NCBI RefSeq assembly: GCF_018128905.1
Contig: NZ_CP063808.1
Location: 5,642,001-5,706,000 of the forward strand
DNA from: Streptomyces sp. A2-16
Lineage (GTDB): Bacteria; Actinomycetota; Actinomycetes; Streptomycetales; Streptomycetaceae
Reading direction: 5' to 3'
Length of the DNA: 64,000 nucleotides
Position 1 is the first letter of the stretch. Every line of letters starts with the position of its first letter. Of the stretch, positions 51,360 through 60,672 are shown in pieces. Both the position numbers and the translations under genes were made by a program. The notes beneath the pieces are model-generated. The model did no database searches, was not told the origin of the DNA, and worked only from the letters and a program-made list of their open reading frames with translations.

Positions 51360-52226
51360 CTATCGTCCGAGTTTGTACGGGGCGGGCCGGGTCCCCGGGC
51401 CGAGCCGTGCCATGGCGCGGAGGATGTGTTTGGGCGGGAGTTGCCAGCGCAGACGTGCGGGAACACAGCGCAGCAGGGTGCCGGTGGCGCGCAACTGACG
51501 GGTGACGGTGGTGGGTTCGGGGGCTTTCCTGCCGTACAGCTCGTGGGCGTACGGCGGCAGGGCGGCGTACGCCAGCTGCGCCACGCGCCGCCACAGCACC
51601 TCACGCGCCGGGACCAGGAGGGGGTGCGTCGGCGGGCGGAGCAGGAAGTCGTCCACGGCGCGGGCCTCGGGCGTAGCGGCGAGCTCGGGGAGCACCTTCT
51701 CGAAGTAGGCGGCCATCTCCGCCTGGTTCGCGGGTACGGCCTCGGGCTCGAGGCCCACCAGGCGGGCGCTGACACGGTGTTCGGCGATGTAGCGGTCGGC
51801 CTGCTCGTCGGTGAGGCGGAAGCCGGAGCGGCGGGCGACGTGGAGGTAGGAGTCGATCTCGGCGCAGTGCACCCAGAGCAGCAGGTCGGGTTCGTCGACG
51901 CCGTAGCGTTCGCCGGTGTCCGGGTCGGTCGCCCCGAGCTTGCTGTGGATCTTCCGGACCCGGGCGCCGGCCTTCTCGGCAGCCTCGGTGGTGCCGTAGG
52001 TCGTGGTGGCGACGAAGTTGGCGATGCGCATCAGCCGGCCCCAGGCGTCGCGCCGGAAGTCGGAGTTCTGCATGACACCGCGCACGGCTCGCGGGTGCAG
52101 GGCCTGGAGGTAGAGCGCTCGGATGCCGGCGACCCACATCATCGGGTCGCCGTGCACCTGCCAGGTCACCGAGTCCGGAGTGAAAAGCCCCGGATCGCCC
52201 GTCACGGGGCGCGCCGTGTCCGCCAT
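51360..52226 (-). CDS. MpaB-type (DUF2236) oxygenase-like protein
   Basis: 288 residues, alpha-helical. The DUF2236 core is visible: DSVTWQVHGDPMMWVAGIRALYLQALHPRAVRGV, then the RDAWGRLMRI and LLLWVHCAEIDSYLHVARR helices, whose His/Arg residues bind heme b in characterised relatives (latex-clearing protein, MpaB). Start at MADTARPV; the upstream frame is dubious. Function unknown. Neighbours give no pathway. Confidence 0.8.
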   Translation of the reverse strand: MADTARPVTGDPGLFTPDSVTWQVHGDPMMWVAGIRALYLQALHPRAVRGVMQNSDFRRDAWGRLMRIANFVATTTYGTTEAAEKAGARVRKIHSKLGATDPDTGERYGVDEPDLLLWVHCAEIDSYLHVARRSGFRLTDEQADRYIAEHRVSARLVGLEPEAVPANQAEMAAYFEKVLPELAATPEARAVDDFLLRPPTHPLLVPAREVLWRRVAQLAYAALPPYAHELYGRKAPEPTTVTRQLRATGTLLRCVPARLRWQLPPKHILRAMARLGPGTRPAPYKLGR

Positions 52227-52322
52227 ACGCGCAGTGTGACCAGGAACGCCAGGTGGCACAAGACACCACTCATGAGCTGCAGCGATGCCAAGTGCCCGCG
52301 GCGGTCGGGGGCTCGCGCGGGA

Positions 52323-53861
52323 TCAGCGGGCTCCCTGCCCCGGGTCGGCTGCGGGCAGGACCAGGCGGAAGGTGCAGCCGCGGCCGGGGGCCGTGTCGAG
52401 TTCGAGGCGGCCGCCATGGCCCTCGGCGATGGTCGCGGCGATGGCGAGGCCGAGGCCGCTGCCACCGTGGCGGCGGGAACGCGCCGGATCGGCGCGGTAG
52501 AAGCGCTCGAAGACGAGCTCGGCGTCGACGGGTGGGAGGCCCGGTCCTTCGTCCGCCACCTCGATCACGCTGATCGGCAGGCGCTCCGCCAGGGGCGGTG
52601 AAGCGGCGAAGCGTCCGGGTCGGTCCGTGCCTCCGGTGCCGGGACCCGCCTCGCCGGTGCCGACACGGACGTGGACGCGGGTGCCCTGCGGGGTGTGGGT
52701 CCGGGCGTTGGAGAGCAGGTTCTCCAGGATCTGCCGCAATCGGTGCGGGTCGCCGACGGTCTCCGCGACGTCGAGCTCCTCGGCCCCGGTGGGATCGGCC
52801 GGGGTGTGCAGCGGGCCGAGGTCAACGGGGTGGGACGCGCTGTGGACGGCGGTCGCGCTGACGGCGTCCGCCGCCAGGGACAGCAGGTCGACCCGTTCCC
52901 TGCGGTAGGAGGGTTCCTTGTCCAGGGTGGCGAGCAGCTGAAGGTCGTCGACGAGCAGGCTCATGCGTTCGGCGTTCTGCGCGATGACCCGGTTGGCCTC
53001 CTGCAGTTCCCGCGCCGAGCGCTGCTCCGGGCGCAGGGCGAGTTGGGCGTAGCCCTGGATGGCGGTGAGCGGGGTGCGCAGTTCGTGCCCGGCGTCGGCG
53101 ACGAACCGACGCAGCCGTGCCTCGGAGGCCTCGCGGGCCAGCAGCGCCTTCTGGAGGCGGTCGAGCATGGAGTTCAGGACCCGGCCCAGCCGGCCGATCT
53201 CGGTGCGCGGATCGGTGTCGGGCAACCGCAGGCCGAGCCGGCCCCCGGTGATGTCCTGAGCGGTGCTTTCCATCCGGGTCAGCGGCATCAGGCCCAGCCG
53301 GACGACCCAGCGGCCCAGGGCGAGCAGCGCGAGGACCGTGACGGCGAGAAGGACCGCGTTCAGCCAGAGGATCTTCGACGTGGCGCCGTCGACGGTGTCC
53401 AGCGGCAGGGCGACCACCGCGCTCATCCCGTCCGGGCCGGGGTCGAGCATCACTCTCCAGCGTCCGTCACCGCTCGTGGCACGCACCGTTTCCGGATGCC
53501 CGTCCCTCAGACCGAGGTCCTGCGCGTCATCGGCCAGCTGAGGTCCGGGCTTCGCCTCGGAGCCGAGGGCGTCCTTCAGAAGTCGCCCGGAGGCGTCGTA
53601 GAAGTAGACGTGGAAATCCGAGGGCAGCATGTCCGGGCGGCCCTCCGGCACCGGGAGTGTGCCGTCGAGGGCGTCGTGGAAGACCGGTGCCGGCGGGTGG
53701 AACGCTACGAGCTGCTCGTCGACCCGGTCGAGCAGCCAGGACCGAAGCACCACGTAGCCGATGGCCTGGGAGGCCAGCACCGCCGCGGTGGCGAGCACGG
53801 TGACGCCCAGGACGAGGCGCCTTCTCAGTGATCCGGGCGGCCGGGGCAGAAGGTGGGTCAC
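52323..53861 (-). CDS. Sensor histidine kinase
   Basis: 512 residues. TM1 at 15-38, an extracytoplasmic domain 40-160 (PAPVFHDALDGTLPVPEGRP...), TM2 162-185, HAMP, dimerisation/phosphoacceptor helix with His in FVADAGHELRTPLTAIQ, and HATPase with N box (ENLLSNARTH), DEGPGLP and GGSGLGLAIA. GTG start overlaps the response regulator stop in GTGA. It senses an unknown surface signal and phosphorylates the neighbouring regulator. Confidence 0.92.
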   Translation of the reverse strand: MTHLLPRPPGSLRRRLVLGVTVLATAAVLASQAIGYVVLRSWLLDRVDEQLVAFHPPAPVFHDALDGTLPVPEGRPDMLPSDFHVYFYDASGRLLKDALGSEAKPGPQLADDAQDLGLRDGHPETVRATSGDGRWRVMLDPGPDGMSAVVALPLDTVDGATSKILWLNAVLLAVTVLALLALGRWVVRLGLMPLTRMESTAQDITGGRLGLRLPDTDPRTEIGRLGRVLNSMLDRLQKALLAREASEARLRRFVADAGHELRTPLTAIQGYAQLALRPEQRSARELQEANRVIAQNAERMSLLVDDLQLLATLDKEPSYRRERVDLLSLAADAVSATAVHSASHPVDLGPLHTPADPTGAEELDVAETVGDPHRLRQILENLLSNARTHTPQGTRVHVRVGTGEAGPGTGGTDRPGRFAASPPLAERLPISVIEVADEGPGLPPVDAELVFERFYRADPARSRRHGGSGLGLAIAATIAEGHGGRLELDTAPGRGCTFRLVLPAADPGQGAR

Positions 53862-54601
53862 TGCTCCGGCGTCCCTGCGTGGTCGCGGGGAAAGCGCAGG
53901 CTGTAGCCCACCCCGCGCACGGTCTGGATGAGCGGTGGATCGAAGCAGTCGATCTTCCTGCGCAGGTAGCGGACGTACGTCTCGATGATCCGCGCGTCAC
54001 CGGCGAAGTCGTAGCTCCAGACGTGGTCGAGGATCTGGGCCTTGGTCACCACCTGGCCCGCGTTCGCCAGAAGGTAGGCCAGGAGCTTGAACTCCGTCGG
54101 TGACAGAGCGATGTACTGCCCCGCGCGGTGCACCTCGTGGGCGCCCTCGTCGAGTTCCAGGTCGGCGTAGCACAGGACGCTCAGGGAGATCTGCGCCGCG
54201 ACGGCCGGTGCCGTCCGGCGCAGGATGGCCTCGATGCGCAGGAGCACCTCCTCGATGCTGAAGGGTTTGGAGACGTAGTCGTCCCCGCCGGCACTCAGGC
54301 CGCTGATGCGGTCGTCGGTGCCGGTGCGGGCGGTCAGGAACAGGATCGGACAGTCGTTGCCCGCCGCCCGCAGCCTGCGGGTCACCTCGAAGCCGTCCAG
54401 GTCGGGCAGCATCACGTCGAGCAGCACCAGGTGCGGATCCAGGCGTTCGACCTCCAGAAGGGCCGACTGCCCGGTGTCGGTGCTGCTCACCTCGTATCCG
54501 GTCAGCCGGAGCGTCGCCTCCAGCAGGGTGCGGATGCTCGGCTCGTCCTCGACCACGAGGAGCCGATGTCGCGACCCCACTGCTGTGGGCTGCCCGGTCA
54601 T
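53858..54601 (-). CDS. OmpR/PhoB-family response regulator
   Basis: 247 residues. Receiver domain 12-125 with the acidic pocket EDEP, phosphoacceptor Asp in LLDVMLPDLDG, Thr in FLTARTG and Lys in SKPFS. C-terminal winged helix 145-240 ending VRGVGYSLRF. Translationally coupled to the kinase. The following operon of GT39 and GT2 glycosyltransferases starts upstream on the same strand, so this pair may be co-transcribed after it and could control cell-surface glycosylation. Confidence 0.93.
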   Translation of the reverse strand: MTGQPTAVGSRHRLLVVEDEPSIRTLLEATLRLTGYEVSSTDTGQSALLEVERLDPHLVLLDVMLPDLDGFEVTRRLRAAGNDCPILFLTARTGTDDRISGLSAGGDDYVSKPFSIEEVLLRIEAILRRTAPAVAAQISLSVLCYADLELDEGAHEVHRAGQYIALSPTEFKLLAYLLANAGQVVTKAQILDHVWSYDFAGDARIIETYVRYLRRKIDCFDPPLIQTVRGVGYSLRFPRDHAGTPEQ

Positions 54602-54640
54602 GACGTCTGTCGGTCCGTTCTGCCGTCCGGCGGCGGTCGC

Positions 54641-56863
54641 CTACTTGGCGGCGCAGTCGTAGAGCACGGTGCCGCCTCCCATGGGTCCGCTCGCACCGCC
54701 GCCGTCCGCCTGGGACGACGTGCCGCCGTACGCCGAGGCCGCAACCTTCGTGCAGTTGTCGGCGATCCAGTCGGAGCGCTGCTGGGCGTATCCGCCGGAC
54801 ATCATCGGCCGGCCACCGCCGTCGGTGTCGGAGCCCAGGACGTAGCGTAGTTCGCCGTTCTTGGTCCACTCCTTCAGCTGGGCGACCGACGGCGCGTTGT
54901 CGCTGTTCGTGAAGCCGCCCATGCCGATGACGGTCTCGTCGGTCCCCAGGATGAAGGCGCTGGCGGACAGGGCGCCGCCCTCGACGGCGAGCTTGATACG
55001 GGCGTCCGGTGCCTGCTGGACGACGTACTTGAGGATCTTGCGCTGGTCGGCGGTGAGTTCCCCGCTGCCGAAACCGCCGCGCCCGCCAGGGGCACCCCCG
55101 GAGCCGGCCCCGGGCATGCCGTTCGCTCCGCCCGTGGGCATGCCCGACGGCATGCCCGACGGCATTCCGGAGGGCATTTCGCCGGACGAGGGCTCACCGG
55201 ACCGGCCCGAGGAACCGCCGGGGAGGCCAGGCATGTTCGTCGGCATCCCCGACGGCATGCCCGACGGAAGGCCTCCGCCGTTCCCGGTCGGCCGGGGCAT
55301 GCCGCCGCCTCCGCCGCCGAGGCCGAGCGTCTGCGGACCGGCCGTGGGGTTGGAGCCGCCCATGCCGGTGGAACCGGGCACGCTCAGCGCCCAGGCTCCC
55401 GGGGCCACCAGGACCGACGCCACGGCCGCGCCCACGGCGACCGTCAGCAACCGGCGCTGCCGCCGGGAGAGGACCAGCAGGGCGACGGCGGCGCAGCCCA
55501 CGAGCAGCACCGGCCACACCAGCCAGCCGTTCCAGTCGGGTGCACGGCGGATCAGCACCACCGCCCAGATCACGCTCACCGCCACCCCGGCCGCGCCGAC
55601 CAAGGGTGCCCAGCGCAGGCCCGCACGGTGCACGCGCAGCAGCCCTGCCGTCAGCCCGCCGCACAAAGCACCGATCGCGGGCGCCAGTTGGGTGGTGTAG
55701 TAGGGATGGAAGATGCCCTTCTGCGTCGAGTACACGGTGGCGCAGACCACCAGCCAGGTTCCCCACAGCAGCCAGCCGGAGGCCGGCAGCAGGGCGGAGG
55801 CGGGCAGCTTCCCGCGCCGGTGCAGGACCGCCACGGCGACGGCTACGGCCATCGCCACGGCGCACAGGGGCAGCAGCCAGCTGATCTGACCCCCCACCTG
55901 GGTGTCGAACATCCGGGTCGGACCGTACTCGCCACCGAACCCGCCGGCGAATCCGCCGCCCATGCCCTGGGGAGCTCCGTCGCTGGAGCCGAAGACGCGC
56001 CCCAGCCCGTTGTAGCCGATCACGAGGTCCCAGGCCGAGCCGTCCTTGCTGCCACCGATGTAAGGGCGGTCGCCGGGCCACAGGGCGACCAGGGCGACCC
56101 ACCACAGGGAGGACGCCGCCAGGATGGCTCCCGCGCCCAGCAGACGCCGCACTCGCGGTATCCAGGGGCCGCTTCCTCCCACGAGCCAGGCGAGGGCGAA
56201 CGCGGGGACGACCATCCAGGCGGCGAGCATTTTGGTGAGGAATCCGCACCCGATCAGGAAGCCGCTCGCGCACAGCCACCAGGTCGCGGCCCTGCCCTCG
56301 GCCTGCAGGGCGCGGGTGAGCGCGTACGCCGCCGACACCAGCAGCAGCACCAACAGTGTGTCGGGGTTGTTGTCCCGGTTGATGGCCACCGTGATGGGGG
56401 TGAGCGTCAGCACCAGGGCCGCGACCAGGCCCGCCCCCTCCCCCGCCCAACGGCGCACGGTGCGGTGCAGGACGAGGACCGCGGCCACGCCCTCGATCAC
56501 CTGCGGCAGGAGCAGCGCCCAGCCGTGCATCCCGAAGATCTTGCTGCTGATCACCTGCGGCCACAGGGCGGCCGGCGGCTTGTCGACCGTGACCACGCCC
56601 GCCGGATCGAAGGAACCGAACAGGAAGTAGGTCCAGTTCGTCCCCATCGATTTCACAGCCGCCGAGTAGTAGCTGTTGCCCCAGCCCAGGGAGCCCAGTG
56701 CCCATCCGTACAGGACGGCCGCGAGGGCCATGACGGCGCCGAGTGCCGCGGGGGCGGCCCAGGCGGGCAGCGAGCGGACGGACGCACTCGTCCCGTCGGG
56801 TGCCGGGGTCGCCGACACGGGCTTGAGGTGCGCGGAGTTGCTCATGTCGGGATTCGCTCTCAT
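54641..56863 (-). CDS. GT39-family membrane glycosyltransferase (PMT/ArnT-like)
   Basis: 740 residues. About eleven TM helices; first loop FGSFDPAGVVTVDKPPAALWPQ and RDNNPDTLLVLL are typical of the YkcB/GT39 group using polyprenyl-phosphate sugars. After the TM region comes a long, low-complexity extracellular loop of Gly-Met-Pro repeats (about 530-610), then a soluble C-terminal domain ending FTNSDNAPSVAQLKEW...YDCAAK. ATG at 56863 overlaps the GT2 stop in ATGA. Likely adds a sugar supplied by the GT2 partner to a surface protein or polymer. Confidence 0.85.
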   Translation of the reverse strand: MRANPDMSNSAHLKPVSATPAPDGTSASVRSLPAWAAPAALGAVMALAAVLYGWALGSLGWGNSYYSAAVKSMGTNWTYFLFGSFDPAGVVTVDKPPAALWPQVISSKIFGMHGWALLLPQVIEGVAAVLVLHRTVRRWAGEGAGLVAALVLTLTPITVAINRDNNPDTLLVLLLVSAAYALTRALQAEGRAATWWLCASGFLIGCGFLTKMLAAWMVVPAFALAWLVGGSGPWIPRVRRLLGAGAILAASSLWWVALVALWPGDRPYIGGSKDGSAWDLVIGYNGLGRVFGSSDGAPQGMGGGFAGGFGGEYGPTRMFDTQVGGQISWLLPLCAVAMAVAVAVAVLHRRGKLPASALLPASGWLLWGTWLVVCATVYSTQKGIFHPYYTTQLAPAIGALCGGLTAGLLRVHRAGLRWAPLVGAAGVAVSVIWAVVLIRRAPDWNGWLVWPVLLVGCAAVALLVLSRRQRRLLTVAVGAAVASVLVAPGAWALSVPGSTGMGGSNPTAGPQTLGLGGGGGGMPRPTGNGGGLPSGMPSGMPTNMPGLPGGSSGRSGEPSSGEMPSGMPSGMPSGMPTGGANGMPGAGSGGAPGGRGGFGSGELTADQRKILKYVVQQAPDARIKLAVEGGALSASAFILGTDETVIGMGGFTNSDNAPSVAQLKEWTKNGELRYVLGSDTDGGGRPMMSGGYAQQRSDWIADNCTKVAASAYGGTSSQADGGGASGPMGGGTVLYDCAAK

Positions 56864-58152
56864 CGACGGGTACGGCCACGGGGGCCGGCGAAGACGGCCA
56901 GCCGCAGCACGGCGAAGCGCACGCAGGTGACCGCGACGGACGCGGTGGCAAGGACCGCGGTCTCCGCGGCCGGTGAGGCACTGGGATCGAGCCACTTGAA
57001 CCACAGCACCGCTCCGGAGGTGACCAGGTAGCCGAGGACGAACAGGCCCCCGGCTCCGAGGTGGGCACGGGCGGGCGCGGTGGTCGAGTGCCGGAAGGTG
57101 AGGCGCCGGTTCGCCTCGGTGTTGAGGACGGTCAGGACGAGCAGCGAGACGAGGTTGGCGACGGCCGGGCTCCACCAACCGCGCAGCAGCCAGTACAGCA
57201 GCGCCTGCCCGAGCGTGGAGACGACGCCGATCGCGACGAAGCAGCCGACCTCCCACGACAGCACACCGCGCCGCGTGACGGGGGCGAGGACGGCGTCGGG
57301 GTGCTCGGCGGCCGGTCCGGGGCGCGGCGGCACCTCGACCCGGGCGTCGCCGGAGGCCTTGAGACGCGCCATGCGCCACAGGCCCCGCAGATCGTCCTTG
57401 GCGGTGCCGACCACGTCCACCCGGGTGTCGACGTCCTCGACCCAGTCGACCGGCACCTCGTGGACGCGCAGGCCGTTGTGCTCGGCGAGCAGGAGCAGTT
57501 CGGTGTCGAAGAACCACGCGTCGTCGCGGGTCACCTGCAGCAGCGGCCGGAGCACCTCGGTGCGGGCCGCCTTGAACCCGCACTGGGCGTCGGTGAAGCG
57601 GACGCCATGGGTGAGCCGGATGATGCCGTTGTAGCAACGGGAGATGAACTCGCGGCGCGGCCCGCGCACCGTACGCGCGCCGGGAGCCAGCCGGGAGCCG
57701 ATCGCGAGGTCCGAGTGCCCGCTGGCCAGGGGCGCGACCAGCGGGAGCAGCCCGTCGAGGCCGGTGGACAGATCCACGTCCATGTAGGCCACGATGTCCG
57801 CGTCGCTGGCGCCCCAGACGGTGCGCAGGGCCAGCCCACGACCCTTGCGGTCCAGGTGGACGACGCCCACCCCGGGCAGTTCGTCGGCGAGGCGGCGGGC
57901 GGTGGCGAAGGTCTGGTCGGTGCTGGCGTTGTCGGCGACCGTGATCCGCCAGGGGAACGGGAAACCTTCGGACAGACGCGCGTGGAGGGTGCGCAGGCAC
58001 CCGGGCAGGGCGCGTTCCTCGTTGTGGACCGGCACGACGATGTCCACGGTCGCGGTACCGGCGTCCGGGAGAAGCGAACGGTCGACCGGCTGAAACGGGG
58101 CCGGCGGGTCCAGGCGGGCGGTGGGTTCGGTGAGGTGGGGGGTGGGAGTCAT
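56860..58152 (-). CDS. GT2 polyprenyl-phosphate glycosyltransferase with C-terminal GtrA domain
   Basis: 430 residues from the ATG giving MTPTPHL (GAGGA four bases upstream; an in-frame ATG lies five codons earlier). GT2 domain 35-275: VDIVVPVHNEE, the ADNASTDQT nucleotide site, the MDVDLSTGLD acidic metal motif and GSRLAPGARTVRG. The C-terminus (300-425) is a four-TM GtrA-like domain. It charges a lipid carrier with sugar and may flip it, giving the donor for the GT39 enzyme encoded next. Confidence 0.87.
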   Translation of the reverse strand: MTPTPHLTEPTARLDPPAPFQPVDRSLLPDAGTATVDIVVPVHNEERALPGCLRTLHARLSEGFPFPWRITVADNASTDQTFATARRLADELPGVGVVHLDRKGRGLALRTVWGASDADIVAYMDVDLSTGLDGLLPLVAPLASGHSDLAIGSRLAPGARTVRGPRREFISRCYNGIIRLTHGVRFTDAQCGFKAARTEVLRPLLQVTRDDAWFFDTELLLLAEHNGLRVHEVPVDWVEDVDTRVDVVGTAKDDLRGLWRMARLKASGDARVEVPPRPGPAAEHPDAVLAPVTRRGVLSWEVGCFVAIGVVSTLGQALLYWLLRGWWSPAVANLVSLLVLTVLNTEANRRLTFRHSTTAPARAHLGAGGLFVLGYLVTSGAVLWFKWLDPSASPAAETAVLATASVAVTCVRFAVLRLAVFAGPRGRTRR

Positions 58153-58364
58153 GGATTCCTCAGGCATGAGGGGACGGCAGACTGCGGCTCACAGGCCCTG
58201 GTCCAGGGCCGCGGCCTCACTGTTGCCGCCCCGCCTGTGGGGGTGGGGGGAGGACACCGAGAACTGACGGGGAGTCAGATCAATGGCCGAAACGGATCAC
58301 CTGGCCAGGGAATCCCGGATCCCCACTCCACACGCCACGCCTTGGCGCCCTCGCCCCCCGCGGC

Positions 58365-59543
58365 CTAACGCCGTACCCGCGGCATGCCCAGGCCGATCCA
58401 CGAGATGATCTCCCGCTGGATCTCGTTGTTGCCGCCGCCGAAGGTGAAGATCACCGCCGAGCGGTAGCCGCGTTCCAGTTCGCCGTGGAGGACGTCTCCC
58501 GCCGAGCCCTCCTTCAGCGCGCCGGCCGCCGCGACGATCTCCATGAGCCACGCGTAGGCGTCGCGGCGGGCCTCGGAGCCGTAGACCTTGACGGCGGAGG
58601 CGTCCTGCGGGGTGAGGGTGCCGTCCTGGACGGCGTTCACCATCCGCCAGTTGAGGAGTTTCAGCGCGTCGAGCCTGGTGTGGGTCTGGGCGAGGCGGCG
58701 GCGCACCCACGGCAGGTCGATCACGCGGCGGCCGTCGGCGAGCTTGGTCTCCATGGCCCAGCGCTGGACGTTCTGCAGGGCGCGGATCGCCATGGTGCCG
58801 TGGGCGGCCAGGGTGACGCGTTCGTGGTTGAGCTGATTGGTGATCAGCCGCCAGCCCTGGTTCTCCGCGCCGACCCGGTGCGAGACGGGGACGCGGACGT
58901 TCTCGTAGTAGCTGGCCGTTGTGTCGTGCGAGGCGAGGGTGTTGATGACGGTGCAGGAGTAGCCGGGGTCGGTGGTCGGCATCAGGAGCATGGTGATGCC
59001 CTTGTGCGGCGGGGCGTCCGGGTCGGTGCGCACCGCGAGCCAGACCCAGTCGGCGGTGTCGCCGTTGGTGGTCCAGATCTTGTGGCCGTTGACGACGTAC
59101 TCGTCACCGTCCCGTACCGCGCGGGTCTTCAGGGAGGCGAGGTCGGTGCCCGCGTCGGGCTCGCTGTAGCCGATCGCGAAGTCGATCTCGCCGGAGAGGA
59201 TGCGCGGCAGGAACCAGGACTTCTGCTCCTCGGTGCCGTACTGCATGATCGTCGGCCCGACGGTGTTGAGGGCCATGAGCGGCAGCGGTACGCCGGCCTG
59301 GGCGGCCTCGTCGAAGAAGATGAACTGCTCCATAGCCGTCAGACCGCGGCCGCCGTACTCCTCGGGCCAGCCCACGCCGAGCCAGCCGTCCGTGCCGAGG
59401 CGGCGGATGGTGTCGCGGTAGAAGCGCTTCTGGGCGTCCCGGTCGGTGAAGCGGGCGTGCGCGTTGTCCGGGACCAGGTCGGCGAAGTAGGTGCGCAGTT
59501 CGGTGCGCAGCCGCTGCTGCTCGGGGGTGTGGTCGAGATGCAC
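58365..59543 (-). CDS. Acyl-CoA dehydrogenase (FadE26/ChsE4-like)
   Basis: 392 residues from GTG, four bases after GGAGG. Acyl-CoA dehydrogenase fold: GTDGWLGVGWPEEYGGRG, NTVGPTIMQYGTEEQK, IGYSEPDAGTDLASL, GHKIWTTN and late GGGNNEIQREII. The pattern is closest to FadE26 (ChsE4), one half of the heterotetramers that dehydrogenate cholesterol side-chain CoA esters. The catalytic Glu position is not obvious, consistent with a partner subunit, but no fadE27-like gene is adjacent. A KstR-type box lies 44 bases before the start. Confidence 0.83.
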   Translation of the reverse strand: MHLDHTPEQQRLRTELRTYFADLVPDNAHARFTDRDAQKRFYRDTIRRLGTDGWLGVGWPEEYGGRGLTAMEQFIFFDEAAQAGVPLPLMALNTVGPTIMQYGTEEQKSWFLPRILSGEIDFAIGYSEPDAGTDLASLKTRAVRDGDEYVVNGHKIWTTNGDTADWVWLAVRTDPDAPPHKGITMLLMPTTDPGYSCTVINTLASHDTTASYYENVRVPVSHRVGAENQGWRLITNQLNHERVTLAAHGTMAIRALQNVQRWAMETKLADGRRVIDLPWVRRRLAQTHTRLDALKLLNWRMVNAVQDGTLTPQDASAVKVYGSEARRDAYAWLMEIVAAAGALKEGSAGDVLHGELERGYRSAVIFTFGGGNNEIQREIISWIGLGMPRVRR

Positions 59544-59586
59544 GGCGCCTCCAGGCTCCCGGGACCGGTCCTGACGGCGCACACCG

Positions 59587-59600
59587 TAGAACGTGTTGCA
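59587..59600. promoter_or_regulatory. KstR-consensus palindrome before the acyl-CoA dehydrogenase
   Basis: TAGAACGTGTTGCA fits the mycobacterial KstR consensus TnnAACnnGTTnnA at every fixed position. In a sequence this GC-rich a chance match at a promoter is unlikely, but KstR itself is not in the window. Confidence 0.55.
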
Positions 59601-59668
59601 GAAATTGGGAACGGCCGGGAAAGGTTCCGTCGGGCGCGGCAGAGGTCTTCCGGACGCGGGAGGAGGCC

Positions 59669-60043
59669 TCAGACGAGGGTGGCCATGAAGTCCGTGCACG
59701 CCTGGGCGCACTCGCGGCACGCCTTGGCGGCGGCCTCGGCGCCGGCGTGCCGGTCCATGACCTGAGCGCACTCCAGGCAGACCGAGCGGCACCATTCCAG
59801 CTGGACGCGGATGCCGGCCTCGTCGAGATGGTTCTCCTCGGACAGCACCCGGCAGGTCGCGTCGCACACCTCGGCGCACATGATGCCCTTGCGGCGCAGC
59901 AGCTCCTGCTCCTCCGTCCCGTCCGGATCGACCAGGCTCGCACGCAGCGCACTGGCCCGTGCGCACTCGGTGCAGGCCTGGGCACACGCGAACCGGTCCT
60001 CCAGGAACCGGAAGAGCTCCTGCTGAGAAGTCGTAGTCGTCAC
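59669..60043 (-). CDS. Cys-rich four-helix-bundle copper-storage (Csp-like) protein
   Basis: 124 residues, no signal peptide. Twelve cysteines in four clusters (CAQACTEC, CAEVCDATC, CRSVCLEC, CRECAQAC), one per helix and spaced i/i+3/i+4 to point into a bundle core, as in cytosolic Csp3 proteins that store many Cu(I) ions. It is often misnamed ferredoxin. GTG start with no ribosome site seen. No copper transporter gene is adjacent. Confidence 0.8.
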   Translation of the reverse strand: MTTTTSQQELFRFLEDRFACAQACTECARASALRASLVDPDGTEEQELLRRKGIMCAEVCDATCRVLSEENHLDEAGIRVQLEWCRSVCLECAQVMDRHAGAEAAAKACRECAQACTDFMATLV

Positions 60044-60150
60044 AAGGGGCGGGTAGCCGGGGTCCGGGCCCCCAAACCCGGGGTTCGCGGGGGTTTCGGT
60101 CGCTGCGGGGCGGGTCGGTTCGCTCGGGGGACCAGGGGTACTCGCGTGGC

Positions 60151-60528
60151 ATGAACCAAGCCCTGAACACCGAATGGATGGACATGGCGGCGGGCCGGGG
60201 CGGCCTCGCGGCCGGAGTGATCGTCGCGGGTGTGGTGGTCGTGGCGGTGCTGATCGGCGCCTTCTGGCTGGGCTCCCGCGTCAGGCGGCGCGAGTCGCGT
60301 CCGCCCACGCCCGAAGAACAGCCGAAGATGCCCGAGGGCGGGCCGGTCCGTGAGGTCAGGGAGACCCGGGAGCCCAACGAGATGCCCAGGAGCGACACCC
60401 GCCTGACACCGCACGAACTGCACAACGAGGGCAGCAGCCCGACCCGGACGGGCCCGGCGGGAGAGCGGCCCCGCTGGGACGGGGGCGGCAGCGGCTCGTT
60501 CGGCAGCGGGGGGCCGGGAGGCAGCTGA
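60151..60528 (+). CDS. Small single-TM protein (DUF6479-type)
   Basis: 125 residues. A short N-terminus, one TM helix (about 18-42, AAGVIVAGVVVVAVLIGAFWLGSRV), then a charged, Pro/Arg/Glu-rich cytoplasmic tail ending in a Gly/Ser-rich run. It resembles the Streptomyces-restricted DUF6479 proteins, of unknown function. No strong ribosome site. Followed by a large hairpin. Confidence 0.7.
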   Translation: MNQALNTEWMDMAAGRGGLAAGVIVAGVVVVAVLIGAFWLGSRVRRRESRPPTPEEQPKMPEGGPVREVRETREPNEMPRSDTRLTPHELHNEGSSPTRTGPAGERPRWDGGGSGSFGSGGPGGS

Positions 60529-60621
60529 CACCCACGGCTCTCCGCGGGCCGTACCCCCGGGCCACCGTCTGGAGCGCCTCACCACCAGCCCATCGTGGGG
60601 AGCCTGCGATCGCTTGGAACT

Positions 60622-60672
60622 GCTGGAGGCGGGCGCCCGGTCTCTCACCGAGGCCGGGCGGCCGCCTCCAGC
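60622..60672 (+). terminator. Long hairpin after the DUF6479-type gene
   Basis: An 11-bp stem (GCTGGAGGCGG with CCGCCTCCAGC), a one-base mismatch, then a 7-bp stem (CGCCCGG with CCGGGCG) and a 13-base loop. There is no U-tract. Confidence 0.65.
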
